The position numbers were made by a program, and so were the translations under genes. This document shows positions 48,897 through 58,830 of a stretch of DNA of 64,000 bases, in pieces. This DNA comes from Sporothrix humicola. Taxonomy: Eukaryota > Ascomycota > Sordariomycetes > Ophiostomatales > Ophiostomataceae. Below the pieces are notes generated by a model that was not told the origin of the DNA, searched no databases, and saw only the letters and a program-made list of their open reading frames with translations. The DNA is taken from positions 1-64,000 of the forward strand of contig WNYE01000098.1 of NCBI GenBank assembly GCA_021396245.1, written 5' to 3'. Positions within the stretch are counted from its first letter, which is position 1; every line of letters starts with the position of its first letter.

Positions 48897-49379
48897 TCGA
48901 CACATAAGCATACGCTCGTTTGCACTTTGCCGTTGTTCTCTCTTGTGGAGGTACCAGGCGGACCGCGGCTGGTAGTGCGGCCATGCCGTATCAACCGACC
49001 GGAGACGTTTTGATTTTCTTTTGATGGCTTTCTCTGACTGATCCAAGGGTGGCAAAGAAAGGAGTATGGTGAACGCCAGGCGATTTTCTGGGAATGAGGG
49101 GGCAGTGGAAATGGACGTTCTTTTTCATTGAGCTTCTTTTCTTTCTCCAAATAGGACTTGAATAAATCAATGTTACTCATTTATCGTGACATATAAGAAC
49201 GTAGAATCAGTGTGAGACTCTGTAAACTGTGCATCTTACAATCATCCCATCATTTCACTTATTCTATTAACACATTCATCCTACCAATACACTTATCTAC
49301 GGTTGACCAAATCTGACACCGTGTCAAGGGACGATTTTGATCTGAAATTTTATTAGGAGCACACCCCACAGCTCTGGCC
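48897..49379. other. Flank between the SNF2-like gene and the repeat block
   Basis: 3' flank of the SNF2-like gene passing into AT-rich sequence at 49,130-49,340. No gene seen. Composition changes here from gene territory to repeats. Confidence 0.5.
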
Positions 49380-49615
49380 TATTGCATATGCGAGGAGGCT
49401 AGGCGTGTAGGCCAAAAAGCCTGCCAGGAGGCCAGCCAAAAGGTCAGCCAGAAGGCCAGCAAAAATGTCAGTCAGAAATTCAAAAAGACAGCCAAAAAGC
49501 CAGCCAGAAGGCCAGCGAAAATGTCAGTCAGAAATTCAAACGGCCAGTTAAAGGGCTATCTAAAAGGCTGAATTCTTGACTGGTCTTTAGCTGGCTTTTC
49601 GGCTGGCTTATCTTG
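49380..49615. repeat. GCCAGCC-rich tandem units with inverted arm
   Basis: Two ~39-bp near-identical units (starting 49,445 and 49,501, period 56) contain CAGCCAGAAGGCCAGC, then AATGTCAGTCAGAAATTCAAA. They are preceded by degenerate GCCAAAAAG-type units. The right end (TTTAGCTGGCTTTTCGGCTGGCT, in parts) is complementary to the GCCAGC/AAAAG units, so the whole could fold back on itself. Confidence 0.65.
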
Positions 49616-49681
49616 AGAAAAGATAACTATGAACTGCGGCACTTTGCTTACTGGGCCCTTAACTTTGGCCATCTTTACTAA

Positions 49682-49819
49682 CATGCTAAAAGATACGGGA
49701 GATAGGCTGGGCTACCGGTCAATCCCCGTTACGGAGGGTCCCACCTGTCTGGTCGTGTGTCCCTCCTTCCTTCTGTCTTGTCTTGAGTTCAATGTCTTTC
49801 TTCCCCACTCATCCCACGC
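49682..49819 (+). repeat. 138-bp dispersed repeat, copy 2
   Basis: Inverted partner of 19,634-19,771 with about two differences in 138 positions. Here it is embedded in the repeat block, immediately before a 9-bp tandem repeat. Confidence 0.85.
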
Positions 49820-49833
49820 GCTGTCCATCATCT

Positions 49834-49870
49834 GTTAGTGCTGTAAGTGCTGTAAGTGCTGTAAGTACTG
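49834..49870 (+). repeat. 9-bp tandem repeat (GTGCTGTAA)
   Basis: Three full units and a partial one, directly after the 138-bp repeat and before the shuffled gene fragments. Confidence 0.8.
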
Positions 49871-49919
49871 AAAAGATGGGCAGCTGATGAGCCCAAACTA
49901 TGCGATGCACCTTCCGCTC

Positions 49920-50656
49920 AAGAACAAGCCGATTCAAAGGCATCCAGGAGGACGCAATTATCATGGACCACCAGAACCCAGCTGCTGTCGCCGCTTGCCT
50001 CGACGGATCCGCCAGTCATGCAGATCTTATCTTTAAGATCCGTTCACTTTCTCGTGTCGGACACGAACTAACTTGAGCTGCGCCCTCACAACCTTACCGG
50101 ATCGTCAAACACCATCAAGATGGCCGTCATCCGTAAATACTGTGGTATTCTTTACCCAGATGAGAAGGTTGTGCTCGCTGGAGCAAAGATCGGCTTTCCG
50201 CACAAGTGCCACGCCGACTTTATGATCCAAAAGGTTATCCTCACCCAGCCTCGTACTTAGACGCTCGACCAGCGGTTATACGTGGCCATTACGAATGCTG
50301 CGACGCGCCACGGTACGGTTGGTGCCGCTCCGGCCGCGGGGCTAGTAGCACCCACACTTACAGCAACCTCCAATCTAATCTTTTACTCAACGCCCTCCTT
50401 TACAACTTCGTCATCGGCCGTGGATATCCCAGCGTGCTCCGCGGCCGCGTGTCCGCCGACAACGACACCAACCTCCCGGCACATAGATTCTCCTACCATT
50501 AATACTTGCACTCCGCCCACCTCGCCTCGACTACATCAAGGAGGGCGACCAAGATGTTGTCGGGCGCGTCTTGGCAGAGATGGACAGCAACACCCGCCGT
50601 CGCTTCACGGCTTACCTGGACCACACTATTCTCGCGCTCCCTGCGACCTCCCCACC
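49920..50656 (+). pseudogene. Mosaic of fragments of the right-edge gene family
   Basis: Three segments match the gene at 62,422 onward, but in a different order. 49,944-50,039 matches 63,395-63,488 (coding for AIIMDHQN..ADLIFKIR). 50,042-50,264 matches 62,337-62,560, which is its 5' leader, start codon and first ~45 codons (CGILYPDEK, VLAGAKIGFPHK). 50,375-50,556 matches 63,801-64,000. So an internal piece is joined to the 5' end of another copy, which then lacks about 1.2 kb. Frames are broken (stop at 50,258-50,260 and frameshifts). The last segment runs on into sequence past the point where the right-edge copy leaves the window, then into the N gap. Confidence 0.85.
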
Positions 50657-51290
50657 NNNNNNNNNNNNNNNNNNNNNNNNNNNNNNNNNNNNNNNNNNNN
50701 NNNNNNNNNNNNNNNNNNNNNNNNNNNNNNNNNNNNNNNNNNNNNNNNNNNNNNNNNNNNNNNNNNNNNNNNNNNNNNNNNNNNNNNNNNNNNNNNNNNN
50801 NNNNNNNNNNNNNNNNNNNNNNNNNNNNNNNNNNNNNNNNNNNNNNNNNNNNNNNNNNNNNNNNNNNNNNNNNNNNNNNNNNNNNNNNNNNNNNNNNNNN
50901 NNNNNNNNNNNNNNNNNNNNNNNNNNNNNNNNNNNNNNNNNNNNNNNNNNNNNNNNNNNNNNNNNNNNNNNNNNNNNNNNNNNNNNNNNNNNNNNNNNNN
51001 NNNNNNNNNNNNNNNNNNNNNNNNNNNNNNNNNNNNNNNNNNNNNNNNNNNNNNNNNNNNNNNNNNNNNNNNNNNNNNNNNNNNNNNNNNNNNNNNNNNN
51101 NNNNNNNNNNNNNNNNNNNNNNNNNNNNNNNNNNNNNNNNNNNNNNNNNNNNNNNNNNNNNNNNNNNNNNNNNNNNNNNNNNNNNNNNNNNNNNNNNNNN
51201 NNNNNNNNNNNNNNNNNNNNNNNNNNNNNNNNNNNNNNNNNNNNNNNNNNNNNNNNNNNNNNNNNNNNNNNNNNNNNNNNNNNNNNNNNN
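50657..51290. other. Assembly gap (634 N)
   Basis: Run of N. The sequence right of it is a ~199-bp tandem repeat, so the gap may be collapsed or unresolved repeat. Confidence 0.99.
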
Positions 51291-51612
51291 GGCGAGTCTT
51301 TTAGGTCCGGTTTTACTTCGGGCTTCTTGACTGGCAGGTACTTAACCGATCGCAATGAACGAACCGAGCAATGGTTTGAGGCCCAGCCACATGGCTTAGC
51401 CACAGGCTAGCCCTTAGCCTTGCTTCTTTTCGCTCGCAAGCTTCCATTCTGTGGAGACAGCCGTTGCGAGCGAAAACTCGGCCAACACCGGCGAGTCTTT
51501 TAGGTCCGGTTTTACTTCGGGCTTCTTGACTGGCAGGTACTTAACCGATCGCAATGAACGAACCGAGCACTGGTTTGAGGCCCAGCCACATGGCTTAGCC
51601 ACAGGCTAGTAA
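51291..51612 (+). repeat. ~199-bp tandem repeat abutting the gap
   Basis: The stretch 51,291-51,411 recurs at 51,490-51,610 with about one difference (AGCAATGG versus AGCACTGG). The spacer between them starts in TAGCCCTTAGCC and contains CGCTCGCAAGC and its near-inverse TTGCGAGCG. The repeat probably continues into the N run. Confidence 0.85.
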
Positions 51613-51907
51613 AACACTTTGGCCGGCAAGGTTAGAGCACGTGATGAGAAGGTGGGGTTAACCAAGCCAACAAAAGTGTTCTTAATTTGAGGAGATGGAA
51701 ATCTGTAATAACAAGCATTAATAAGAATTTAATCTCCCACCAGTTTCGATGGCCAATCCTTGTCCCTGTTATAACGTATTATTTATCCACATCCCCGTCA
51801 TCCTACAGCCATTTGGTTGTGTTTGTGTTCCCGTAAAGGGAGCAAGGCCACTTTCGATGGCTGCTACCTGGGCAAATACCCCAGCCCGTATCCCGGCCGC
51901 CGTTTGA
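51613..51907. other. No feature recognised
   Basis: Mixed-composition spacer between the tandem repeat and the coiled-coil fragment. It includes an AT-rich part around 51,700-51,800. No gene seen. Confidence 0.4.
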
Positions 51908-52591
51908 ATTTACAACGGCACGGGCGTCGGCACAAACTCACAGTTTAGCGGCCGGTCGTACCCGCCGTCGCCGCCCAACAAGCCCAAGTGGCCCAAGCAG
52001 CCGACCAAAAAGGACCACGGCCTTGAAGACCAGATCCGCCAGGCGCGCAAAGACATCCGCGCCGAGGACAAGACGATCCGCCAGCTGGAGCGGTCGTCCA
52101 AGAAGACGGGCCAGACCATTTCGGCTGTCTGGAAGGTCGTGCACGGCATCGAGGACGAGATTACCACCGTCTCCCATAAGAAGGCGCAGATCGAGAAGCA
52201 GTACTCGTTGTCAGGGCCCATGATCATGGCCATGACCCCTGTTCAAGCGGCCAAACTCTCCGACCCACACCGCAAGCCGCCCTCGCCAGTCTCCGTACAA
52301 AGCTCAATGTCACGAGCAAGACCCGACTCGCCCACGAGACTCCCTCGACCAGGGCCACAGGACACCAAGGCCTACACAGGCGGTGGACTACAAGACGTGG
52401 AAGGCCTGCCTCACACTCTTGACGACGCCACAATCAAGTACATTTGGCTGATGAAGAATGCAGGCTTGAACAAGAAGGCCATCCGCATACGCAACTTCGG
52501 CGCAGAGCTAAAGAACAGCGTCCGTGTCAGCTCCATGGGTAACCAGGCCATAAACGAACCAGCCGACTTCCCAATGAGCTCTACCCCATGA
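51908..52591 (+). pseudogene. Coiled-coil gene fragment, no start
   Basis: Open frame from just after a TGA at 51,905 to a stop at 52,589-52,591 (227 codons), with coding-like composition but no proper start. It reads through a Pro/Lys-rich part (PPSPPNKPKWPKQPTKK), a charged coiled coil (EDQIRQARKDIRAEDKTIRQ, IEDEITTVSHKKAQIEKQ), a Pro/Arg-rich part and a final segment (LDDATIKYIWLMKNAGLNKK). The last segment is duplicated immediately downstream. I do not recognise the family. It may be an interior exon of the unknown helicase-like gene or a separate captured gene. Confidence 0.55.
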
Positions 52592-53120
52592 TCATTGATC
52601 ATCTCGACTACAAGACGTGGAAGGCCTGCCTCACACTCTTGACGACGCCACAACCAAGTACATTTGGCTGATGAAGAATGCATGCCTGAACAAGAAGGCC
52701 ATCCGCATGCGCAACTTCAGCGCAGAGTTAAAGAACAGCGTCCGTGTCGGCTCCATGGGTAACCGGGCCACAAACGAGCCAGCTATCGACTCTACAAATG
52801 AATAAGAGGGCCATCCGCATGCGCAACTTCGGCGCAAGGTTGGGGGGCGGCGTCCGTTTCGGCTCCATGGGCAACCAGAGCACCAACGAGCCGGCCGTCG
52901 ACTTCACAAAGTCGTTTATGGCCCTGTGCACCCAGCACACCTCCGGCAACGCGCCAGCTCAGATGCGCAGCCGTCATCAACACACCTCCGGCAACGCGCC
53001 CTCTCAAATGCGCAGCCGCCCAATCCTGGACGAAGCTGCCTTGGTTCACCAAGTCGTTTATAACCCAGTGCACCCAGCACACCTCCGGCAACGCGCCAGC
53101 TTAAATGCGCAACTGTCATC
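52388..53120 (+). repeat. Nested tandem duplications within gene fragments
   Basis: The stretch 52,388-52,575 recurs at 52,608-52,790 with a few changes, and its second half appears again, more diverged, at 52,800-52,910. Then a 40-60-bp unit containing CAGCACACCTCCGGCAACGC recurs three times (52,936, 52,979, 53,079). All copies read in the plus direction. The pattern fits repeated slippage or unequal exchange in a decaying gene. Confidence 0.75.
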
Positions 53121-53430
53121 AGCACATCATCCCAATCATAGACGAAGCTGCCTGGGAGCACTACGACAACAATCCATGCTTGAGCCTGGCCCGGGAATCC
53201 CTGGTGCCATCTTCCGCAAACATGCCCGGATGGACGATCACCAAAGCCGCGCGTATGACTGCCTCCTGTCCAAGATACCTGACGGCATCTCCATGATTCC
53301 TGGCGGGTCGGGTGGTGGCAAGACCGACTGGGTGATGACCGTGATTAGGCTTATACAGAGCAAGTCGAGCGCCAAGGTTCTTTGTCTTTTAGATAACGTT
53401 TACATAGGCAAGTGTTTGAAAATCAACAAG
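53104..53430 (+). pseudogene. P-loop NTPase (helicase-like) fragment
   Basis: Two overlapping frames carry coherent sequence. 53,105-53,200 reads IIPIIDEAAWEHYDNNPCLS, and 53,220-53,400 reads DDHQSRAYDCLLSKIPDG, then ISMIPGGSGGGKTDWVMTVI, then KVLCLLDN. GGSGGGKT (53,302-53,325) is a Walker A motif in a context like that of superfamily 1 (Dna2/Nam7-type) helicases. A frame change near 53,200 and abrupt loss of similarity after ~53,400, where the 3' flank of the GIY-YIG gene begins, mark it as a fragment. Confidence 0.6.
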
Positions 53431-53737
53431 AAATCCCATTCTATTTTGGAAGTACAAATAACTCCTCTCCGAGAGTACGAAACACCTCATTATGAAACCC
53501 AGAATAAAAAAAAACAGTTGAACACAGTACCCCATAAAAAACTCCCTGTAGTAAGAAATAGAAACCCGAGAAAGGAAACAAGCAACGAGATGAAACACAA
53601 CAAAAGTCTAGACGTAAAAAAGATGTAGGAGAAAGAAGCAGAAGCTGAAAAACAAGAGAACAGTCGGCGCCGCATTGCAAATGCGTTGGTCATGGCACTC
53701 GTTGGAGTAGGAGGGGGTGGGTGGTGGTCTTGGGCCT

Positions 53738-55921
53738 TTACGCCTCCGACTTCTTCTTCCGTCCCGTGTCCTCGGCCCATTTCTTGAACCTACAGCTGTT
53801 GCATAGAACTGTCTGTGCGCTCTTCTCTGGGGCGGAGTAACCCCATGCCGCGCCCTTTTTGTTCTTCTGGCCGCACTTCGAACATGGCGTGTCGGCGTTT
53901 GGCTTGAACAGCTCAAACGTCCTGTGCCTGTTCCATCTTGTCGCGCAGGTGTGACAGACGAGGTACTTGAGGATCCTCGGCAGCCCATTGGGCACAACAA
54001 GTGTCTTTTTGAGCTCGGCGGTCGGCCGCTCGCATTGGCCACATCTGTCACCCCTCAGGTAGGTCTTGGACACTTTGGTGCGGTGTGTCCCGTGGTCGTC
54101 GAAGTAATTCCAGCACGGCCAGCAGAGTCGGTCGGTCTCGTCCTTGCCGTGCCACTTGAGACCCTCGTAATGTTGCGAACCACATGCGGGATTGGTGCAA
54201 ACATAATCGAAGATCGTTTCTTCGACTGGACCGGCAAAAACCTGGCTCAATGGCCATTGTAGGTTGATGCAAGACCCACCCATTGGGAGGCAGTGCTGCG
54301 GATTGTTCAAGCCCATGCCCGTCATCATGGTGATGACGACAGCCTCGGTGAATCTTGCTGTCACTGGGCGGTGCTCGGCGGGGACCATGTCGAGGTCAAC
54401 CCGTGGGTTCTGGTATGCGGCCACTACGTGGAATGTAGCAGTAGTACCTGGCCGAGACGCCTGCTTGTACAGGGCGGCATCTTCCCTGTCGTTGTCGGCG
54501 GCGGCATTCTCGGTCGTCCTTTTTCGAGCCCTTTCGATGGCGCTTGTGTGACTGGCGATGCGGGTGAACCCGCCCTTAACCGTCGTAGACGAGCCAATGT
54601 AGAATTGGCTCGTTCCATCACTGTGTTTGAGGACGGTAGCATAGACGAGTCGATGGAGGCAGTCTTCGGCTCCGGTGGGCAAGGTCGCAAGGTCAAGGGC
54701 CGACTTAGCCCGGAAGATGATCGCCTTTGTCTTGCTGGGGATGCCAGCCAGCATCTTCTCGGCGTACGCTTCTTTCTCTTTTGTCACCACTTTGATCAGA
54801 TTCCGATTGATCTGTTCCAGAACAAATGGTTCATCGCCTCCGTCGGCAGCGTCCAACAGTGACTGCCTTGTAAAAGTGAAGATGTCGCGCCATATCGTTT
54901 TGAAAGCCTTGTCGAAACCCGCGCATGCCTCTATGTCTGTGGTGGGGAAGTCGGTCTCCAGCTGCTGCATTAATGCCGCATATTTCTGGGTCTTCCATCT
55001 CTTCACGCTTCCCAAGCCGATAAATGGCTCATTGGAGGCGGGGGTGGGCGCGTCGGTCGGCTCGTGCTCGACGAGTTCGTCGACCTCATCGCCCCACTGC
55101 TTGTCTTCAGGTGACATATGCGTCAGAGAAGCCAATACTGGGCCGTCAACTGGGTCTTGGAGGTTGGAGGGCGTGGGGGGTGGAGGCGCAATGGGGGACT
55201 TGAAGTCTGAGGAGCCGTCCGAGGGCGACTGTGGCGAGCGTGACATGCTACCGACGCCCACGTGCGCATCGTCCTCGTCCTCGTCGTCAATTACGACGAC
55301 ATTGTCCGAGACAATCTGACCCGCGTGCGCATCGTCATCAATCACGATGGCATTGTTCGTGACAGTCGAGACGGCAGTGGCTATGTCTTCGCCGGCCTCT
55401 AGCTCCGCATCGTCATCGTCAATGACGATGACTTTTCTTGCGATGCGCTTGACTGGTGGAGGGCTGATTGGTGCCTCCAGAGAAGCGATGCGGTCGCCAT
55501 CGTCATCAGCAGGGCGCTTGAGAGACCGAGCAGCTACTGGAGTAAAATGTTAGCTTCCAGGTGACTCAACATGGCTGATTAGGGACCTTGGTGGGTGATT
55601 TCAACAACGTTGGAACCCATCACGGCAGCAAGAGAGACACAATGGTGCAATTACCTTTGGCTTTTAAAACTCGTGGCGGGTCATCAAAAGTAGCCTCCTC
55701 GTTGTCCTCGTTGTCTTCTACAACAGTCAGTACATGCGAAAGTCTGAGTCCATAAGAAACAATATGTTGGTCGTATACAAACCTTTCTCCTTCTCGGTTG
55801 TCCTGCTCTATTGGGCCACGCGAGAGGTCTGGGCGTTGTCTTGGTGGTTGCTTGGGGGGGGCCGATGAGGTTGGACACGTCCAGGGGCCTTCATCGTGAA
55901 GATGGGGTAGTATTTCGGCAT
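53738..55921 (-). CDS. GIY-YIG nuclease-like protein with three GATA-like zinc fingers
   Basis: The main exon is 55536-53738. It is joined to a 63-nt exon (55717-55655) and probably to a first exon 55921-55783 starting MPKYYPIFTMKAPGR. In that first exon the only frame that fits the splice phase has a TAG at 55,810-55,808 (codon 38), so either the gene carries a nonsense change or the 5' structure differs. The full reading is 666 codons. The N-terminal ~250 residues are acidic and disordered, with repeated VIDDDDAE-type motifs. Residues ~363-402 (RLVYATVLKHSDG, QFYIGSSTTVKGGFTR) match GIY-YIG with its Tyr and Arg. FTEAVVITMMTG (Glu ~465) fits the metal-binding Glu. Three Cys4 fingers follow: C-x4-C-x19-C-x2-C, C-x2-C-x25-C-x2-C and C-x2-C-x23-C-x2-C, the last ending LCNSCRFKKWAEDTGRKKK. 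This suggests DNA binding plus DNA cleavage. The biological role is unknown. Confidence 0.75.
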
Positions 55922-56029
55922 TGTCTTAACTGTGGTTGAGTCCTCACGAGCGGGCGTTGGTCTCAGAAAGATGACGAGTTCAGACAAGTACCTCGAGAGG
56001 ATTTCAAGCGTAAAGGAGGGGATGAGGGG

Positions 56030-56345
56030 GCGGGGGATGAAGAAAGAAAGAGAAAGGGGAGGGGAGGGTGAAGAAATAAAGAGACTAAGGGGATGGGAGG
56101 GCGAAGAAAGAAAGAGAGAAAGGGGGATGCGGAGCGGAATAGAAAAAATTACTGCCCAGAAAACTCTGCGACAGATAGAGAGGCCGGGTGGGATGGGAGG
56201 GCGAAGAAAGAAAGAGAGAAAGGGGGAAGGGGGGACGGAGAAGAGAAATAAAAATTACTGCCCAGAAAACTCTGCGACAGATAGAGAGGCCGGGTAAAAC
56301 AATTGTTCGGCACTACACGATGTCGGAACAGAAAATGAAGAAGTG
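56030..56345 (+). repeat. Leader repeat R1, inverted relative to R2
   Basis: A purine-rich block includes two tandem ~102-bp units sharing AAATTACTGCCCAGAAAACT and CTCTGCGACAGATAGAGAGG, ending with CAATTGTTCGGCACTACACG. The reverse complement of this sequence lies at 61,925-62,068. Relative to the GIY-YIG gene this is the upstream leader, starting about 110 bp before its presumed ATG. Confidence 0.85.
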
Positions 56346-57279
56346 TGGTAAATCGCCATACGCTCGATAAACAACAAAGTCGTGAAAGAGAAAGAAGAGC
56401 GCGATGAAGAAGAGAGAGAGAGGAGAGAGATGTCGAGGAGGAGGATGGGAGGGGGGGTGGGTTATTAAAGAGAAAAAAGTAAAGGGGAGAGGAAAAAAAA
56501 GGGGCCGCCTGGTCGTCGTCAGTCGCCCTTTCCTGACCCGTCTCGTAGAGGAGGCAGGAGGGATATACGGGGTATATGTTGGGGAATCACATAATGAGGA
56601 AGGAACGCGTTGCCACGAAAAAGAAATAATAGATAGGAAACAAGAGAAGGGAGGGAAACAAAAGTGGAGAAGGAAAGAAAAGGGGGGTGGAAAGAAAAGA
56701 AGATGAACGGGGGACTACTGGAGAGATAGAAAGAAGAGGATATGAGAGAGAGAGAAGAGAGAGAAGAGGACCGGCGGACTACTAAAGAGACAGAAAGAAG
56801 AGAGGGGGGGCTTTACGTCTTGTAAGAGTACTCGACGATAATAAGCTCTTCATTTCGTACTGTTGAAAGATGCTTGCAATGCAACAGCTCCAAGCCGTAT
56901 GCAGTTGGAGTGTTTGTATACCTTTTTAGAAAGACACGTAATTTACTTCACTTAATTGTAGCCTTCATGTAATGCGTGCAATATCAGTATTTACAAAAGA
57001 AGATGTCGAAGAGTAGCCAAGATGTACATAGTCTTTAAGGTTCTTCTACAAAAAACGTGGTCGATGTCCACGGACCGTTCTCACCGTGGTGAAGGTGATT
57101 CAGACTGGTCAATGGAACGCTGGGGCTTCTCTTACAGTTTGTCCGCTCCACTTATTACCTGTTCGCGTCTCGTTCGTGTAAGTACTAGTGGGTTTCGCGT
57201 CTCACTCGTGTAGATAGGCGGGGCAGGTACGAGAACATGCCGGCAAAGAAAGATTCATGGTGCCAGTCAAACGTTGTAT
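56346..57279. other. Purine-rich spacer, no gene seen
   Basis: GA-rich sequence to ~56,810, then mixed to AT-rich sequence. Short open frames only. No recognisable domain. Confidence 0.4.
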
Positions 57280-57904
57280 CACGGCTGATCAAGCTGCGCT
57301 AGATGCCCCACATCTGGCCATATGGTCTTCGACTGAGAGAAAGAGGGAAGAGCGAATGGTGAAGGAAGTAAAATGGAAAGAGCAAGAGATTGAGGCAGGA
57401 GGAGGAGACAGTCAGTGGGTAGGCAGCTATGTAGCACGTATCGAGCGAGGCAACCGTTTCAACCCAGTTGAAATCTACTACGGCAGACTAAGCTGCGTTA
57501 AAAGCCCCACCTCGTTAAAGTGACTAGATGGAGGCAGGAAGGAGCGAACGGTGAAGGAAGTGAAAGAAGGAAGAATACAAGATTGTAAAAAGGTAGAAGG
57601 ATAAGACAGTGGGTGACTGTTAAGCACTCCATGCCGAGCATTGAGCAAGGCCACCATTTCAACTCAGTTGAAATCTACCACGGCCAAGCTACGCTAGATG
57701 CCCCACATCCGACCATATGATCCCCGACAGAGAGAAGGATGGGAAAGAGCGAATAGCGAAGGAAGTAAAAAAGGAAAGAACAAGATATTGAAAAGGCAGG
57801 CAGAAAGAAGAGACAGTGGGTGGGCATCAAGCACATCATGCCGAGCAAGGCAACCATTTCTACAACGGCTGATCAAGCTACGCTAGATGCCCCGCCTCGT
57901 TACA
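57280..57904 (+). repeat. ~195-bp tandem repeat, three units
   Basis: Units start near 57,284, 57,485 and 57,684, with a fourth partial start near 57,868. Each has [G/C]AAGCT[G/A]CG[C/T]TAGATGCCCC (the second unit diverged), a GAGCGAA[T/C]GGTGAAGGAAGT-like part, a purine-rich core, AGACAGT[G/C]AGTGGGT or variant, and TTCAAC[C/T]CAGTTGAAATCTAC. The last of these is itself a small palindrome. Divergence between units is substantial. Confidence 0.7.
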
Positions 57905-57906
57905 GC

Positions 57907-58830
57907 GAGGGAAAAGGGGAAGAGGAAGGAGGGAAGAAGAGAAAATGGAAAGAAAAATGGAAAGAAAGGAAGGAAAGAAAGGAAGGAAAGAGGGGAAAGG
58001 GAAGGGAAAATGGAAAGAAAGGAAAGAAAGGAAGGGAAGAAAGAAAGGAAGGAAAGAGGGAAAAGGGAAGGAAAAGAGGGAAAAGGGAAGGAAAGCGAGA
58101 AAAAGGAAGGAAAGAGAGAAAAAGGAAGGAAAGAGAGAAAAAGGAAGGAAAGAGAGAAAAAGGAAGGAAAGAGGGAAAAAGGAACGGTAAGAAAGATGGA
58201 AAACCGGAAAGAGAGAAAGAGGGAAAAGGGAAAGAGGGAAAGGAAGGAGAGAGGGAAAAGAAAGAGAGAAAAAGGAAAGAGAAAAAGAGGGAAAGACGGA
58301 AAGAGAGAAAGATAAAAAAAAGGGGGGGAAAGAAAAAAAAGAGGGAAAGAGGGAAAAGGGAACGAGGGAAAGAAAGAAAGAAAAAAAAAAGAGGGAAAGA
58401 TGGCGAGGGAAAGAGAGAAAGACGGAAAGAGAGAAAGACGGAAAGAGAGAAAGACGGAAAGAGGGAAAGAAAAGGGGGGGAAAGGAAGAGAGTGAAATAA
58501 GGAAAGAGGGAAAGAAGGAAGGAGCGAAAGATAATAAAAAAAAGGACGGAAAGAGGGAAAGAAAAGGGGGGAAAAGGAAGAGAGTGAAATAAGGAAAGAG
58601 GGAAAGAAGGAAGGAGCGAAAGATAAAAAAAAAGGACGGAAAGAGGGAAAGAAAAGAAAAACAAAGAAGGAAAGAGAGAAAAGAAAAAGGGAAAGAAAAA
58701 AAGAGGGAGAGAGGGAAATAAGGAACGAGGGAAGGAAGGAAAGAGCGAAGGAAAGAAAGAGGGAGAGAGGGATAAGGAAGGAGGGAGTGAAAGAAGGAGC
58801 GAACGGTGAAGGAAGTGGAAAGAGGAATGG
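57907..58830 (+). repeat. ~0.9-kb polypurine tract
   Basis: Nearly uninterrupted A/G on the plus strand, built from degenerate GGAAAGAGAGAAAAA and GGAAGGAAAG units, with a duplicated ~95-bp block (58,465-58,560 and 58,558-58,650). Long open frames on both strands here are products of composition and not genes. Confidence 0.9.

Noticed and set aside
50282..51410. Open frames running through the N gap
   Set aside because: They exist only because N cannot encode a stop; both sides belong to unrelated repeat sequence.
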